In this document: positions 1 to 8,322 of the stretch, in pieces
Layout: each line of letters starts with the position of its first letter
How positions within the stretch are numbered: the stretch's first letter is position 1
NCBI GenBank assembly: GCA_002380945.1
Contig: DFWO01000190.1
Coordinates: 6,435-70,434 of the forward strand
Direction: 5' to 3'
DNA from: Methylococcaceae bacterium UBA4132
GTDB taxonomy: Bacteria; Pseudomonadota; Gammaproteobacteria; Methylococcales; Methylomonadaceae
Length of the DNA: 64,000 nucleotides
The notes under the pieces: model-generated
What the model was told of the DNA's origin: nothing
The model's input: only the letters and a program-made list of their open reading frames with translations
The model's database searches: none
Program-made: the position numbers and the translations under genes

Positions 1-2
1 AC

Positions 3-239
3 ACGGGCAAAGCCGTTTTTAGATCACTTACTAAACACCCACTGATTGTATTTGGGTTAGGTGTAACGACAGGCTATTTTGCACATAAATATCGTAAACG
101 TATTGTTAAGGCGGGTAATCGGGTCGCTGATGAAAGCAAACAATTTGTCTTGCGCCAAAAAGAAAATATATTGGATTTTCTTGCTGAAAATCAAGAGGAT
201 GTAGAAGAACAAGGTAGTTCAAAAGAAATAGATAAATAG
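3..239 (+). CDS. C-terminal part of a small membrane protein (partial)
   Basis: An open frame enters from the left edge and ends at a TAG at 237-239, so only the last 78 residues are visible. They contain one hydrophobic stretch (PLIVFGLGVTTGYFAHKY) followed by a basic patch (KYRKR) and a long polar, acidic tail, as expected for a single-pass inner-membrane protein with a cytoplasmic C-terminus. It is on the same strand as the copper ATPase that starts 117 bases downstream and may belong to the same cluster. I do not recognise the family, and no function is assigned. Confidence 0.6.
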   Translation, partial: TGKAVFRSLTKHPLIVFGLGVTTGYFAHKYRKRIVKAGNRVADESKQFVLRQKENILDFLAENQEDVEEQGSSKEIDK

Positions 240-356
240 TCGAAAACTAAAATTTTCAGATAGTTAAGATAACTGAGAGGCTGAAATCTACAATATATTT
301 TAGACTCCTAAAAAATTTGTAACACCATGTTTTGAAATCTATAAACAAGGAGAATT

Positions 357-2831
357 ATGATGACTACTGCTACTGCAAACATCGCTGTTTTAAAACATGG
401 CAAAGTAGTACATGACACCAGCCGACGTGTGCGTATCATTGCCCCTGTATTAAATAAAGATTTAGAACGTGCCTATGTATTAGAAATATTATTAAAAAAA
501 CGTTCAGGTATTTTAAAAGTACGCACGGTGGTAGATATTGCCTCGTTGACCATTCATTTTGATCCAGTCTTATTGCCTAAAAATAATTTACTTACACTGG
601 TGGATGCCTTGTTAGGTAATTTGGGTCAGAAAAAAATCAGTAACACAGACACCTCATTAGCGGATGAAGAGCTGGATAGTACCATCGCCCCACAAGAATT
701 TAATCTAGCGATTGAAGGTATGAGCTGTGTTTCCTGTGCGTTATTAATAGAAATGTTGTTGCGTAAAGATAGGCGAATTATCGCTGCCCATGTTAATTTT
801 GCTACCGAACAAGCTACCATCATTGGCACAATAGATGAAGACACCTTGTCTGCACTCATTGAAAAAATAGGCTATCGGGCGCACAGCTTTGATACCTTGG
901 CACAACGTAAATTGCTGATTGAACGTGAACAACAGCGTTTAAGTGCTGCCAAAAGACGCGCCGTACTCGCTGTAGCTCTCAGTGTGCCAGTCATGCTGAT
1001 TGGTATGGCAGCACCGACTTCTCGATTTTGGCATTGGGCGCAACACGCATTGGCTACGCCCATTGTATTGTGGGCGGGTCAACCTTTTTTTACTAAAGCC
1101 TATAAACTGGCGCGTCAAGGTGCTACCAATATGGACAGCTTGATTGCTTTAGGAGTAGGTTCATCTTATGGTTACAGTGTGTTTTCCTTGTTAGCAGGTC
1201 AACGCGGACTGTATTTTGATTCGGCAACAGGCATTATCTCTTTTGTACTCATCGGACGTTATCTGGAAGAAAAAGCCAAAGGTAAAGCCCACGAATCCAT
1301 ACGCTCATTGGTCGATTTACAACCGCAATACGCGAGTGTTTTGCAAGGTGAACACGAAATTATTGTTCCTGTCGAACAACTGGCATTAGACGATGTAGTA
1401 TTAATTCGTGCAGGTGAAAAAATTCCCACCGACGGCATCGTCATTGCAGGCTTATCGACGGTGGATGAATCTATGGTGACGGGTGAAAGTCTACCCGTCA
1501 TCAGAGATATTGGACAGCGTTTAGTGGGGGGCTGTATCAATGGCAATGGCGTATTGACCATGCGCGTCACGGCAGTTGGCAAAGATACTGTGCTTGCCAA
1601 TATCATACACATGGTCGATCAAGCGCAATCTTCCAAATTGCCCATTCAACAAACTGTTGATCGTATTTCGGCAGTGTTCGTTCCTAGTGTTATTGCGGTA
1701 GCGACACTCACTTTTGCAAGCTGGATGGCAGTTGGCGTGGGTTTTAGAATCGCTTTTAGTAATGCAGTGGCGGTGTTATTGATTGCTTGCCCTTGCTCCT
1801 TAGGATTGGCGACACCGATGGCAATTATGGTGGGAACAGGACGGTCAGCGCAACGCGGTGTTTATATTCGTAATGGTGAAAGCCTAGAAATGGCTGCCAA
1901 AATGACCACGATAGTGTTTGATAAAACAGGAACGATTACCGAAGGTAAACCACGCGTCACCGATTTTATTCAAGTTTCTGACGAGAGCGAACAACACATT
2001 TTGGCTCTACTCGCTTCAGCTGAATTTGACTCAGAACATTTTCTGGCTAAAACCATTGTGGCTTATGCGTTGGAGCGCGATATTAAACTGCTGAAAATCG
2101 ACAGCTTCAATGCAACTATTGGCAACGGTATTGTTGCTGAAGTAGACGGCAATACTATTTTGATGGGTAATCAAACGTGGTTGGAACAATCGGGCGTGCA
2201 GATAAACACCTTATGCGAACAAGCAGCGACTTTTGCTAAACAAGGTAAAACGCCTATATTTGCCAGCATTAATGGTAATGCAGTCGCATTATTCGGTATT
2301 GCTGACCAGCCGCGCCGCAATGCCAAAACTGCGATAGCGCGTTTGCTCAAGATGGGTGTTACACCATTAATGGTGACGGGTGATACCGAACAAACCGCGC
2401 GTTATGTAGCAGAACAAGTCGGTATCTCCGCCGTGATTGCCAATGCTCATCCAGAGCGGAAACTGGAAATTGTTCGTGAATTACAAGCACAAGGTAAAAA
2501 GGTTGGCATGATAGGCGATGGTATTAATGATGCGCCCGCTATTGCCGCCGCCGATGTCAGTTTTGCCATTGGTACAGGCACCGATGTTGCTATTGAAACA
2601 GCCGACTTAACGCTAGTAAGTGGTGATATTAGCAAAGTCGTCGATGTGATGGAATTGAGCGATGCCACGTTGCGTATTATCAAGCAAAATTTGTTTTGGG
2701 CATTGGGTTACAACACCATTGCGATACCTGTCGCGGCTATGGGTAGACTCAATCCGATGATTGCCTCAGCCGCGATGGCGTTTAGTTCTATTTCCGTCGT
2801 ACTGAATTCTTTACGATTACAACATAAATAA
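357..2831 (+). CDS. Copper-type P1B ATPase (CopA/CtpA-like)
   Basis: This is a heavy-metal translocating P-type ATPase of 824 aa. The N-terminus has a Cys-free HMA_2-like segment (about residues 1-90) and then a true HMA domain with the metal-binding MSCVSC (Cys124, Cys127). Downstream are the TGES actuator loop (about 372), the membrane CPC motif (Cys478, Cys480) typical of Cu(I) pumps, the phosphorylation site DKTGT (about 522) and GDGIND (about 720). The C-terminal NP.IA.AAMA.SS.SVV.NSLRL pattern is also typical of Cu(I) ATPases. The nucleotide-domain motif normally SEHPLA reads SEHFLA (Pro to Phe at about 562). AAGGAG precedes the first of two ATG codons. It heads a row of likely copper-handling genes, so metal loading of envelope cuproproteins is a better guess than simple detoxification. 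Confidence 0.93.
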   Translation: MMTTATANIAVLKHGKVVHDTSRRVRIIAPVLNKDLERAYVLEILLKKRSGILKVRTVVDIASLTIHFDPVLLPKNNLLTLVDALLGNLGQKKISNTDTSLADEELDSTIAPQEFNLAIEGMSCVSCALLIEMLLRKDRRIIAAHVNFATEQATIIGTIDEDTLSALIEKIGYRAHSFDTLAQRKLLIEREQQRLSAAKRRAVLAVALSVPVMLIGMAAPTSRFWHWAQHALATPIVLWAGQPFFTKAYKLARQGATNMDSLIALGVGSSYGYSVFSLLAGQRGLYFDSATGIISFVLIGRYLEEKAKGKAHESIRSLVDLQPQYASVLQGEHEIIVPVEQLALDDVVLIRAGEKIPTDGIVIAGLSTVDESMVTGESLPVIRDIGQRLVGGCINGNGVLTMRVTAVGKDTVLANIIHMVDQAQSSKLPIQQTVDRISAVFVPSVIAVATLTFASWMAVGVGFRIAFSNAVAVLLIACPCSLGLATPMAIMVGTGRSAQRGVYIRNGESLEMAAKMTTIVFDKTGTITEGKPRVTDFIQVSDESEQHILALLASAEFDSEHFLAKTIVAYALERDIKLLKIDSFNATIGNGIVAEVDGNTILMGNQTWLEQSGVQINTLCEQAATFAKQGKTPIFASINGNAVALFGIADQPRRNAKTAIARLLKMGVTPLMVTGDTEQTARYVAEQVGISAVIANAHPERKLEIVRELQAQGKKVGMIGDGINDAPAIAAADVSFAIGTGTDVAIETADLTLVSGDISKVVDVMELSDATLRIIKQNLFWALGYNTIAIPVAAMGRLNPMIASAAMAFSSISVVLNSLRLQHK

Positions 2832-2844
2832 ATTCATCAACTTT

Positions 2845-4128
2845 ATGACTACTAAGGCACACCCAGTAACCCATTCTTTATTCAGCATGTTTAAAAAAAT
2901 TGCCGCGATTATAGTCGCGCTGAGCGGCATTGCTTTCATTTTATGGCTAGATAGCTGGTTTATGAATCATACCGATATGCCTAAAATCGGTGCTGATATG
3001 AGCTATGGCTTATTGCTATTAATTGGTTTTTTAACCAGTTTTCATTGTGTTGGTATGTGTGGACCATTGATTCTAGGCTATACCGCGAAAACGGCGGCTA
3101 ACGGTAATAAAACGCATCACCCGCATTTGCTTTACGGTATCGGCAAAACGCTATCCTATACCAGTATTGGTGCAATGTTTGGCGCGTTCGGCTCAATTAT
3201 TGCCTTTACGCCTTATACACAAGGCGCGGTAGGGGTTGCGGCGGGCATCTTTTTGTTTTTGTTTGGACTGCACATGTTAAATGTCTTTCCTGCACTGAAT
3301 CATTTTCAGTTCAAACCGCCTGCTTTTTTGACGCGCTTTATCAGTAAGGAATACCGCAAACACGGTAATCCCTTTGTCATCGGTTTGTTAAATGGGCTAA
3401 TGATTATTTGTGGACCATTACAAGCGATGTATGTGATGGCGGCGGGAACGGGGAATTGGTTACAGGGTGCGGCAACTTTGTTTTTTTTTGGTATTGGAAC
3501 CCTGCCGTTGTTGATGGGTTTTGGTTTTCTGACCAGTATGCTGTCAGCAAACTTAACGCCTAAGTTATTAAAAGCCTCTGGTTTAATTGTCATGGCATTG
3601 GGTGTGATTATGCTCAATCGCGGTTTAGCTGTTACAGGAACAGGCGTAGATTTCAATACCATAGTGGCGCGAGTATCGCAAAAACTCTCTCCAAAAGGGG
3701 CAGAATCGGTGTCTTGCGAATTTGGGCAAAGCATCAGCATGGATGTATTGAAATCAAGTTATTCGCCTAACCAGTTCATCATTCGCAAAGGCATTCCATT
3801 ACAATGGGAAATTAATGTGAAAGAACTTAATGAATGCAATAAAGAAATTGTCATTCCAGACTATGATATGAAAATACCCTTAAAAAAAGGCAAACAGACG
3901 GTTGAATTTACGCCTAAAGAAGTGGGCGTTATACCGTGGAGTTGTTGGATGGGTATGATACCTGGCACGTTTATCGTGGTAGAAGACACGCCTGCCGACA
4001 AACCCGCAGAGCTTGCCGATAGTTCAAACTCTGAACAAGTTGATTTAGTCGAGCAAAGTCAGCAATGGCTACAAGAATTAAAACAATTTTGGCAATCTTT
4101 ATATTCACGAGGTGAGGATAAGCCATGA
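2845..4128 (+). CDS. SafE/TauE-like membrane protein with C-terminal cupredoxin-like domain
   Basis: A 427-aa polytopic protein. After an N-terminal membrane anchor (about residues 17-35), a SafE/CcoS-neighbour type permease domain (DUF2318/TauE class) carries the hallmark LTSFHCVGMCGPL motif and its repeat half GLLNGLMIICGPLQAMY. The last 130 residues form a separate periplasmic-type domain with a cupredoxin-like pattern ending PWSCWMGMIPG, where Cys and Met could bind copper. HCxGMCG membrane proteins of this kind are known beside copper ATPases and cbb3-oxidase assembly genes. The gene starts 13 bases after the ATPase stop, with no obvious Shine-Dalgarno, and its stop overlaps the next start (ATGA). 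Copper delivery or sensing is inference from context. Confidence 0.8.
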   Translation: MTTKAHPVTHSLFSMFKKIAAIIVALSGIAFILWLDSWFMNHTDMPKIGADMSYGLLLLIGFLTSFHCVGMCGPLILGYTAKTAANGNKTHHPHLLYGIGKTLSYTSIGAMFGAFGSIIAFTPYTQGAVGVAAGIFLFLFGLHMLNVFPALNHFQFKPPAFLTRFISKEYRKHGNPFVIGLLNGLMIICGPLQAMYVMAAGTGNWLQGAATLFFFGIGTLPLLMGFGFLTSMLSANLTPKLLKASGLIVMALGVIMLNRGLAVTGTGVDFNTIVARVSQKLSPKGAESVSCEFGQSISMDVLKSSYSPNQFIIRKGIPLQWEINVKELNECNKEIVIPDYDMKIPLKKGKQTVEFTPKEVGVIPWSCWMGMIPGTFIVVEDTPADKPAELADSSNSEQVDLVEQSQQWLQELKQFWQSLYSRGEDKP

Positions 4129-4433
4129 GAAAATCGTCTTTATTTTTTTACAGTTTGATAACTGAGTTGATGGTGTTGAGCCTGCTTCTATTATATGGTG
4201 CTATAGATAAAAACACCCAACAGGAAAGCCTGCAAGAAAAAGCCATGTTGGTTGAAACGCTACAATTAACGGATTTATGTCTATTTACTGAAGCACGTTA
4301 TACGCGGCATTTATCACAAGCGGATTTAAATACCGCGTTTCAAGATCACCCTGTGTCGCTAGAGCATTTTCCGTCTGGCTCATTCACTCAGCCGTCGTTT
4401 ACAGGAATGGGTAGTCATGAACAGTTGGATTGA
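4125..4433 (+). CDS. Small single-pass membrane protein of the copper cluster
   Basis: A 102-aa protein with a hydrophobic segment at about residues 7-26 (signal anchor) followed by a polar, presumably periplasmic domain containing one Cys and several His. Its ATG overlaps the stop of the SafE-like gene and its 3' end overlaps the start of the ABC permease by 17 bases, so it is translationally embedded in the operon. I recognise no family. Position alone suggests an accessory role for the ABC transporter or the SafE-like protein. Confidence 0.6.
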   Translation: MRKSSLFFYSLITELMVLSLLLLYGAIDKNTQQESLQEKAMLVETLQLTDLCLFTEARYTRHLSQADLNTAFQDHPVSLEHFPSGSFTQPSFTGMGSHEQLD

Positions 4434-5661
4434 AAAGCAACGCTATATTATTGATTTCACTTTATCCTCCTTGTTGCGTAGAAAAGTGAAAAACATAGGA
4501 TTGTTAGTCTTATATACGTTGATTGTATTTATTTTGGCATCCATGATGTTTTTCACGCATTCCATTAAGCGTGAAGCCGCCTTGATTTTAAAAGGTGCGC
4601 CAGAAGTTGTCGTGCAGAAAATTGTTGCGGGTCGGCACGATTTAATGCCTATCGAATATTTGGACACCATTAAAAAAATTCGTGGCGTGGCAACAGCCGC
4701 TCCTCGTTTGTGGGGCTACTATTACGACAATCTAGTCAAAGCCAATTACACCTTGTTAGTACCGCCCACTCAGACAACTACCACCAATATAAGCAGAACC
4801 ACGGTAGTTGAAAACGAGCCAAACTCACAGAGCGTCGATTTAACCAAACCGCTATACGAAGTAAACGGTACGAAACTGGAATCTGGCACGATTATTATTG
4901 GTAATGGCGTGGCTAGATTACGTCAAATTGCTAAGGGTGATTACATGCCGTTTTTGAGCTTTGATGGCAACGTGATGAATCTCAAAGTGGTTGATACCTT
5001 GTCTGCACAATCCGAATTAGTCTCTTCCGACTTATTGCTAATCACTGAGGAAGATTTTAGAAAACTGTTTGGTATAGATAAGCAGTTTGTCACCGATATG
5101 ACCGTAGTGGTCAATAATCCCAGCGAAATGCCAACAGTGGCAGCAAAAATCAAAAAACGTTTACCGCAAGCCCGTCCGATTATTCGAGATGAAATACTGC
5201 GTACTTACGAATCTATTTTCAACTGGCGCGGCGGCATGATGATCGTCATTTTTTCAGCGGCAGTGTTAGCGTTTGTGATTTTTGCGTGGGATAAAGCGTC
5301 GGGGTTGAGTGCAGGTGAGCGGCGCGAAATCGGCATATTAAAAGCCGTCGGTTGGGAAACATCGGATGTGATTCAAATGAAATTTTGGGAAGGTGCGATT
5401 ATTTCTCTGACCGCTTTTTTTAGCGGTGTAATTTTAGCCTATATTCATGTGTTCTTTATGGGATCGCCTGTGTTTGAACCTGCTTTAAAAGGATGGTCGG
5501 CTTTATATCCTAATTTTTCGCTTACCCCGTTTGTCAATATCGAACAGCTTACCACGTTATTTTTTCTAACTGTCTTGCCTTACACAGTCGCAACCATCGT
5601 GCCGATTTGGCGGGCGGCAACCATAGACCCCGATTCTGCGATGCGTTTTACTGGAGATTAG
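4417..5661 (+). CDS. MacB/FtsX-type ABC transporter permease
   Basis: A 414-aa permease with one N-terminal membrane helix (about residues 22-42), a large extracytoplasmic domain (MacB_PCD type) and three C-terminal helices of the FtsX fold. The typical FtsX phrase ERREIGILKAVGWETSDV lies just after the second helix. Its ATPase follows after 3 bases. This architecture belongs to the mechanotransmission ABC class (MacB, LolCDE) rather than to importers, and homologues occur next to NosL-like genes. The substrate is unknown. The start ATG lies inside the preceding gene. Confidence 0.85.
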   Translation: MNSWIEKQRYIIDFTLSSLLRRKVKNIGLLVLYTLIVFILASMMFFTHSIKREAALILKGAPEVVVQKIVAGRHDLMPIEYLDTIKKIRGVATAAPRLWGYYYDNLVKANYTLLVPPTQTTTTNISRTTVVENEPNSQSVDLTKPLYEVNGTKLESGTIIIGNGVARLRQIAKGDYMPFLSFDGNVMNLKVVDTLSAQSELVSSDLLLITEEDFRKLFGIDKQFVTDMTVVVNNPSEMPTVAAKIKKRLPQARPIIRDEILRTYESIFNWRGGMMIVIFSAAVLAFVIFAWDKASGLSAGERREIGILKAVGWETSDVIQMKFWEGAIISLTAFFSGVILAYIHVFFMGSPVFEPALKGWSALYPNFSLTPFVNIEQLTTLFFLTVLPYTVATIVPIWRAATIDPDSAMRFTGD

Positions 5662-5664
5662 CGA

Positions 5665-6336
5665 ATGATAGAGCTACACGGTATTAGAAAAGTTTTCAAT
5701 GCAGGCAATCCGAGTGAATTTACCGCCATTAACGGTGCTAATTTACAAATTGCTGAAAACCAAATCACAGTGTTAAAAGGACCTAGCGGTTCTGGCAAAA
5801 CCACGCTATTAAGCATAGTGGGGTGTATGAGTAGACCGACAGCAGGGCGCGTACATTTAAACGGGCGAGAAATTACCAGTTTACCTGAGCGTTTTTTAAC
5901 TGATATTCGTCGTAAAACCTTTGGTTTTATTTTTCAACAACCTAATCTGATTAAAGGTATTTCGGTATTAGAAAATGTGATGTTGCCCGCTTATCCGCTA
6001 GGCGAAAAGCGTTCACAGTTGAGAATAAAGGCATTGGCAGGACTGGATGAGCTGAATATAGGTAACAAATCACATTCCAACGTGGAATGGCTATCGGGCG
6101 GTGAAGCGCAACGGGCTTCTATTGTGCGTGCCTTGATTAATAACCCGTCCATTATTATTGCTGATGAACCCACCGCGCATTTGGACAGTAAATTATCGTA
6201 TCGCTTCATGGAAATCATCGAAAAATTTAAAGCCGAAGGTAAAACCGTGATTATCACTAGCCATGATCCGTTGGTTTACGATGCGGCTATCGTAGACAGA
6301 GTAATTACCATGCGTGATGGGCAAATTGAGGTTTAA
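5665..6336 (+). CDS. MacB/LolD-like ABC transporter ATP-binding protein
   Basis: A 223-aa ABC ATPase with Walker A GPSGSGKTT (about residue 39), Q-loop (FIFQQP), signature LSGGEAQRA, Walker B IIIADEPT and the switch His in TSHD. Similarity is to the LolD/MacB/FtsE subgroup. It pairs with the FtsX-type permease immediately upstream and is followed after 5 bases by a polytopic membrane protein, so the three probably form one complex. Confidence 0.9.
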   Translation: MIELHGIRKVFNAGNPSEFTAINGANLQIAENQITVLKGPSGSGKTTLLSIVGCMSRPTAGRVHLNGREITSLPERFLTDIRRKTFGFIFQQPNLIKGISVLENVMLPAYPLGEKRSQLRIKALAGLDELNIGNKSHSNVEWLSGGEAQRASIVRALINNPSIIIADEPTAHLDSKLSYRFMEIIEKFKAEGKTVIITSHDPLVYDAAIVDRVITMRDGQIEV

Positions 6337-6341
6337 ACAAC

Positions 6342-7337
6342 ATGGTTCTGCATCCTACCGTCATTGCTAATTTGTTAGCGGCTTATATTGCCAGCTTTAT
6401 GTTGGTTTATGCGGCGTTTTATGGGGCGCAAATACTGAAATATTGGAATATTCAAAGCGGTGAGGAATTACAGCTTATTCTGGAACGTAAAACGTATTTA
6501 ATCTCCACGTTATTGGGTTATACCTTCGGGTTGCAACTGTTATCGTTGTTTTTGTATATCTTTACTGCTGATAGTTTAACGCCGTTATTTGTTGGCGCGA
6601 TGTGTGCGGCGGGTACGTTAAATGTCAGTCATTTTGGTTATAGTGTGCTGGTATTGAAAATCCTCAATTTCATACTGGCAGGATTGTGGTTAGTTTTGAA
6701 TTATGCCGACAATCAGGGTTATGACTATCCGCTAATTAAAAAAAAGTACCTACTATTAGCCATTATCGCACCCTTTATTGTGATTGAGACGCTATTGGAA
6801 AGTGCTTATTTTCTAGGCATGAGAGCCGATGTCATTACCTCTTGCTGTGGTAGCTTGTTTAGCAGTGAAAATGCCGCAGGCTTAGGTTCAGAAATCGCTT
6901 CTTTACCTGCTCTGCCGATGTTATGGACTTTTTATGGTGTGATGTTCTGCACCTTAGCGACTGGGCTATATTTTTATATCAAGGGTAAAGGCGGCTATTG
7001 TTATGCGGTACTGAGCCTAGTGATGTTTATTATCGCGCTGGTTTCGGTGGTGTCTTTTATCTCGCTGTATATCTATGAATTGCCCACGCATCATTGTCCT
7101 TTCTGCATCATCATGGAAGATTATCACTACATCGGTTATTTGCTGTATTTACTATTATTTGGCGCGGTTGTATCGGGTATTGGCGTAGGTATATTGCTAC
7201 CTTTTCGGCAAGTAGACAGTCTTAAATTTATGTTGACTGGTTTTATCGGCAAACTCGCACTCAGCTCGGTGCTGTTGTATCTGGCGTTTACTGCCTTAGT
7301 CAGCTATCAAATCGTTTTTTCTAATCTAATTATGTGA
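6342..7337 (+). CDS. Polytopic membrane protein with Cys motifs, copper cluster
   Basis: A 331-aa protein with about eight hydrophobic segments and no recognised domain. Conserved-looking features are a CC pair (about residue 167) in an extracytoplasmic loop and an HHCPFCIIMEDYHY stretch (about residue 250) with a CxxC flanked by His residues, a plausible metal- or thiol-exchange site. It is translationally coupled: its stop overlaps the start of the next gene (NosL-like) by 4 bases. The neighbours suggest a role in copper or thiol chemistry in the membrane. Function is otherwise unknown. Confidence 0.7.
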   Translation: MVLHPTVIANLLAAYIASFMLVYAAFYGAQILKYWNIQSGEELQLILERKTYLISTLLGYTFGLQLLSLFLYIFTADSLTPLFVGAMCAAGTLNVSHFGYSVLVLKILNFILAGLWLVLNYADNQGYDYPLIKKKYLLLAIIAPFIVIETLLESAYFLGMRADVITSCCGSLFSSENAAGLGSEIASLPALPMLWTFYGVMFCTLATGLYFYIKGKGGYCYAVLSLVMFIIALVSVVSFISLYIYELPTHHCPFCIIMEDYHYIGYLLYLLLFGAVVSGIGVGILLPFRQVDSLKFMLTGFIGKLALSSVLLYLAFTALVSYQIVFSNLIM

Positions 7338-7834
7338 TGACGACCATGAAAACTCATACAACACGCTACTTGGCACTGTTTATCCTGCTTCTTAGTATCA
7401 ATGTCAGCTACGGCGATGAACCCACCATAGAAATTAAAAAAACCGACCGCTGCCCTGTCTGCGGAATGTTTGTTTATAAATATCCCAAGTGGGTGGCACA
7501 AATTATCTTTCAGGATGGCGGGTATTATTTTTATGACGGGGCGAAAGATATGTTTAAGCATTATTTCGACACCGCAAAATACACGGCTGGCAAATCGGCG
7601 GCAAGCATTAAAAATATCTATGTCACTGATTATTACGATGTGGAATTGATAGATGGAAAAACCGCTTTTTATGTGTTGGGTTCAGACATATTAGGTCCTA
7701 TGGGGCATGAATTATTGCCGTTTAAGAATAAGGAATCAGCACAGGAATTTTTAGAAGATCATCAAGGCAAAAGCATTGTTAATTTTACAGATGTAACGCC
7801 AGCCATGATTGAATCGTTGGATAAGCGGCAATGA
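7334..7834 (+). CDS. NosL-family copper-binding periplasmic protein
   Basis: A 166-aa secreted protein. Residues 1-27 form a signal peptide, followed by the NosL hallmark RCPVCGMFV (about residue 38) and an extended alpha-beta domain (DGAKDMFKHYFD; AFYVLGSDILGPMGHELLPF). NosL proteins bind Cu(I) and help metallate nitrous oxide reductase and, in other families, other cuproenzymes. No nosZ is visible here, so the client is probably different. The gene overlaps its neighbours on both sides by a few bases. Confidence 0.85.
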   Translation: MMTTMKTHTTRYLALFILLLSINVSYGDEPTIEIKKTDRCPVCGMFVYKYPKWVAQIIFQDGGYYFYDGAKDMFKHYFDTAKYTAGKSAASIKNIYVTDYYDVELIDGKTAFYVLGSDILGPMGHELLPFKNKESAQEFLEDHQGKSIVNFTDVTPAMIESLDKRQ

Positions 7835-8322
7835 AAATCGTATTACTGCTAATGGCTATACTAATCGGTGCTTGCCATCAGCAAACGGGCTTACAAGTTG
7901 GTGATGAAATACCCAAGGTCACGCTGAGCGACAGACAAGGAAAAACGCTGAATTTGCCCAAGGATATGCAGGGTAAAGTGGTGTTGCTGCATTTTTGGAA
8001 TATGGATTGTCATTTTTGTGATAAAAAAAATCTGTTGTTGTTAGAACCGCTGTACCAAAAATATAAAGCGCAGGCTTTTGTTCCCATTGCCGTTAATGTC
8101 GGACTTGTCGATAAAAACGATGAACGTTGGAAAGAGTTTGCGGGCTTAACATATCCGATGTTAGTCGATGAGCGCGGTCTGATTGCCAAACAATTTAACG
8201 TGATTGGTTTGCCAACCACGTTTGTTATTGACGGCAAAGGCATTATGCAGAAAAAACTGACGGGTGAAGCACCAATTGACGAATATGAAAAACTTTTTAG
8301 TTCAATTTTGATAAGGAGATGA
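7831..8322 (+). CDS. TlpA-like thiol-disulfide oxidoreductase lipoprotein
   Basis: A 163-aa thioredoxin-fold protein of the TlpA/ResA type. The N-terminus MKIVLLLMAILIGACHQ has a lipobox (LIGAC), so it is probably a lipoprotein. The active site reads NMDCHFCDKK (CHFC, about residue 58) and the cis-Pro loop is GLPTTFVID. TlpA proteins reduce the Cys ligands of copper-site proteins before metal insertion, which fits two NosL-like neighbours. Start and stop overlap the adjacent genes. Confidence 0.88.
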   Translation: MKIVLLLMAILIGACHQQTGLQVGDEIPKVTLSDRQGKTLNLPKDMQGKVVLLHFWNMDCHFCDKKNLLLLEPLYQKYKAQAFVPIAVNVGLVDKNDERWKEFAGLTYPMLVDERGLIAKQFNVIGLPTTFVIDGKGIMQKKLTGEAPIDEYEKLFSSILIRR

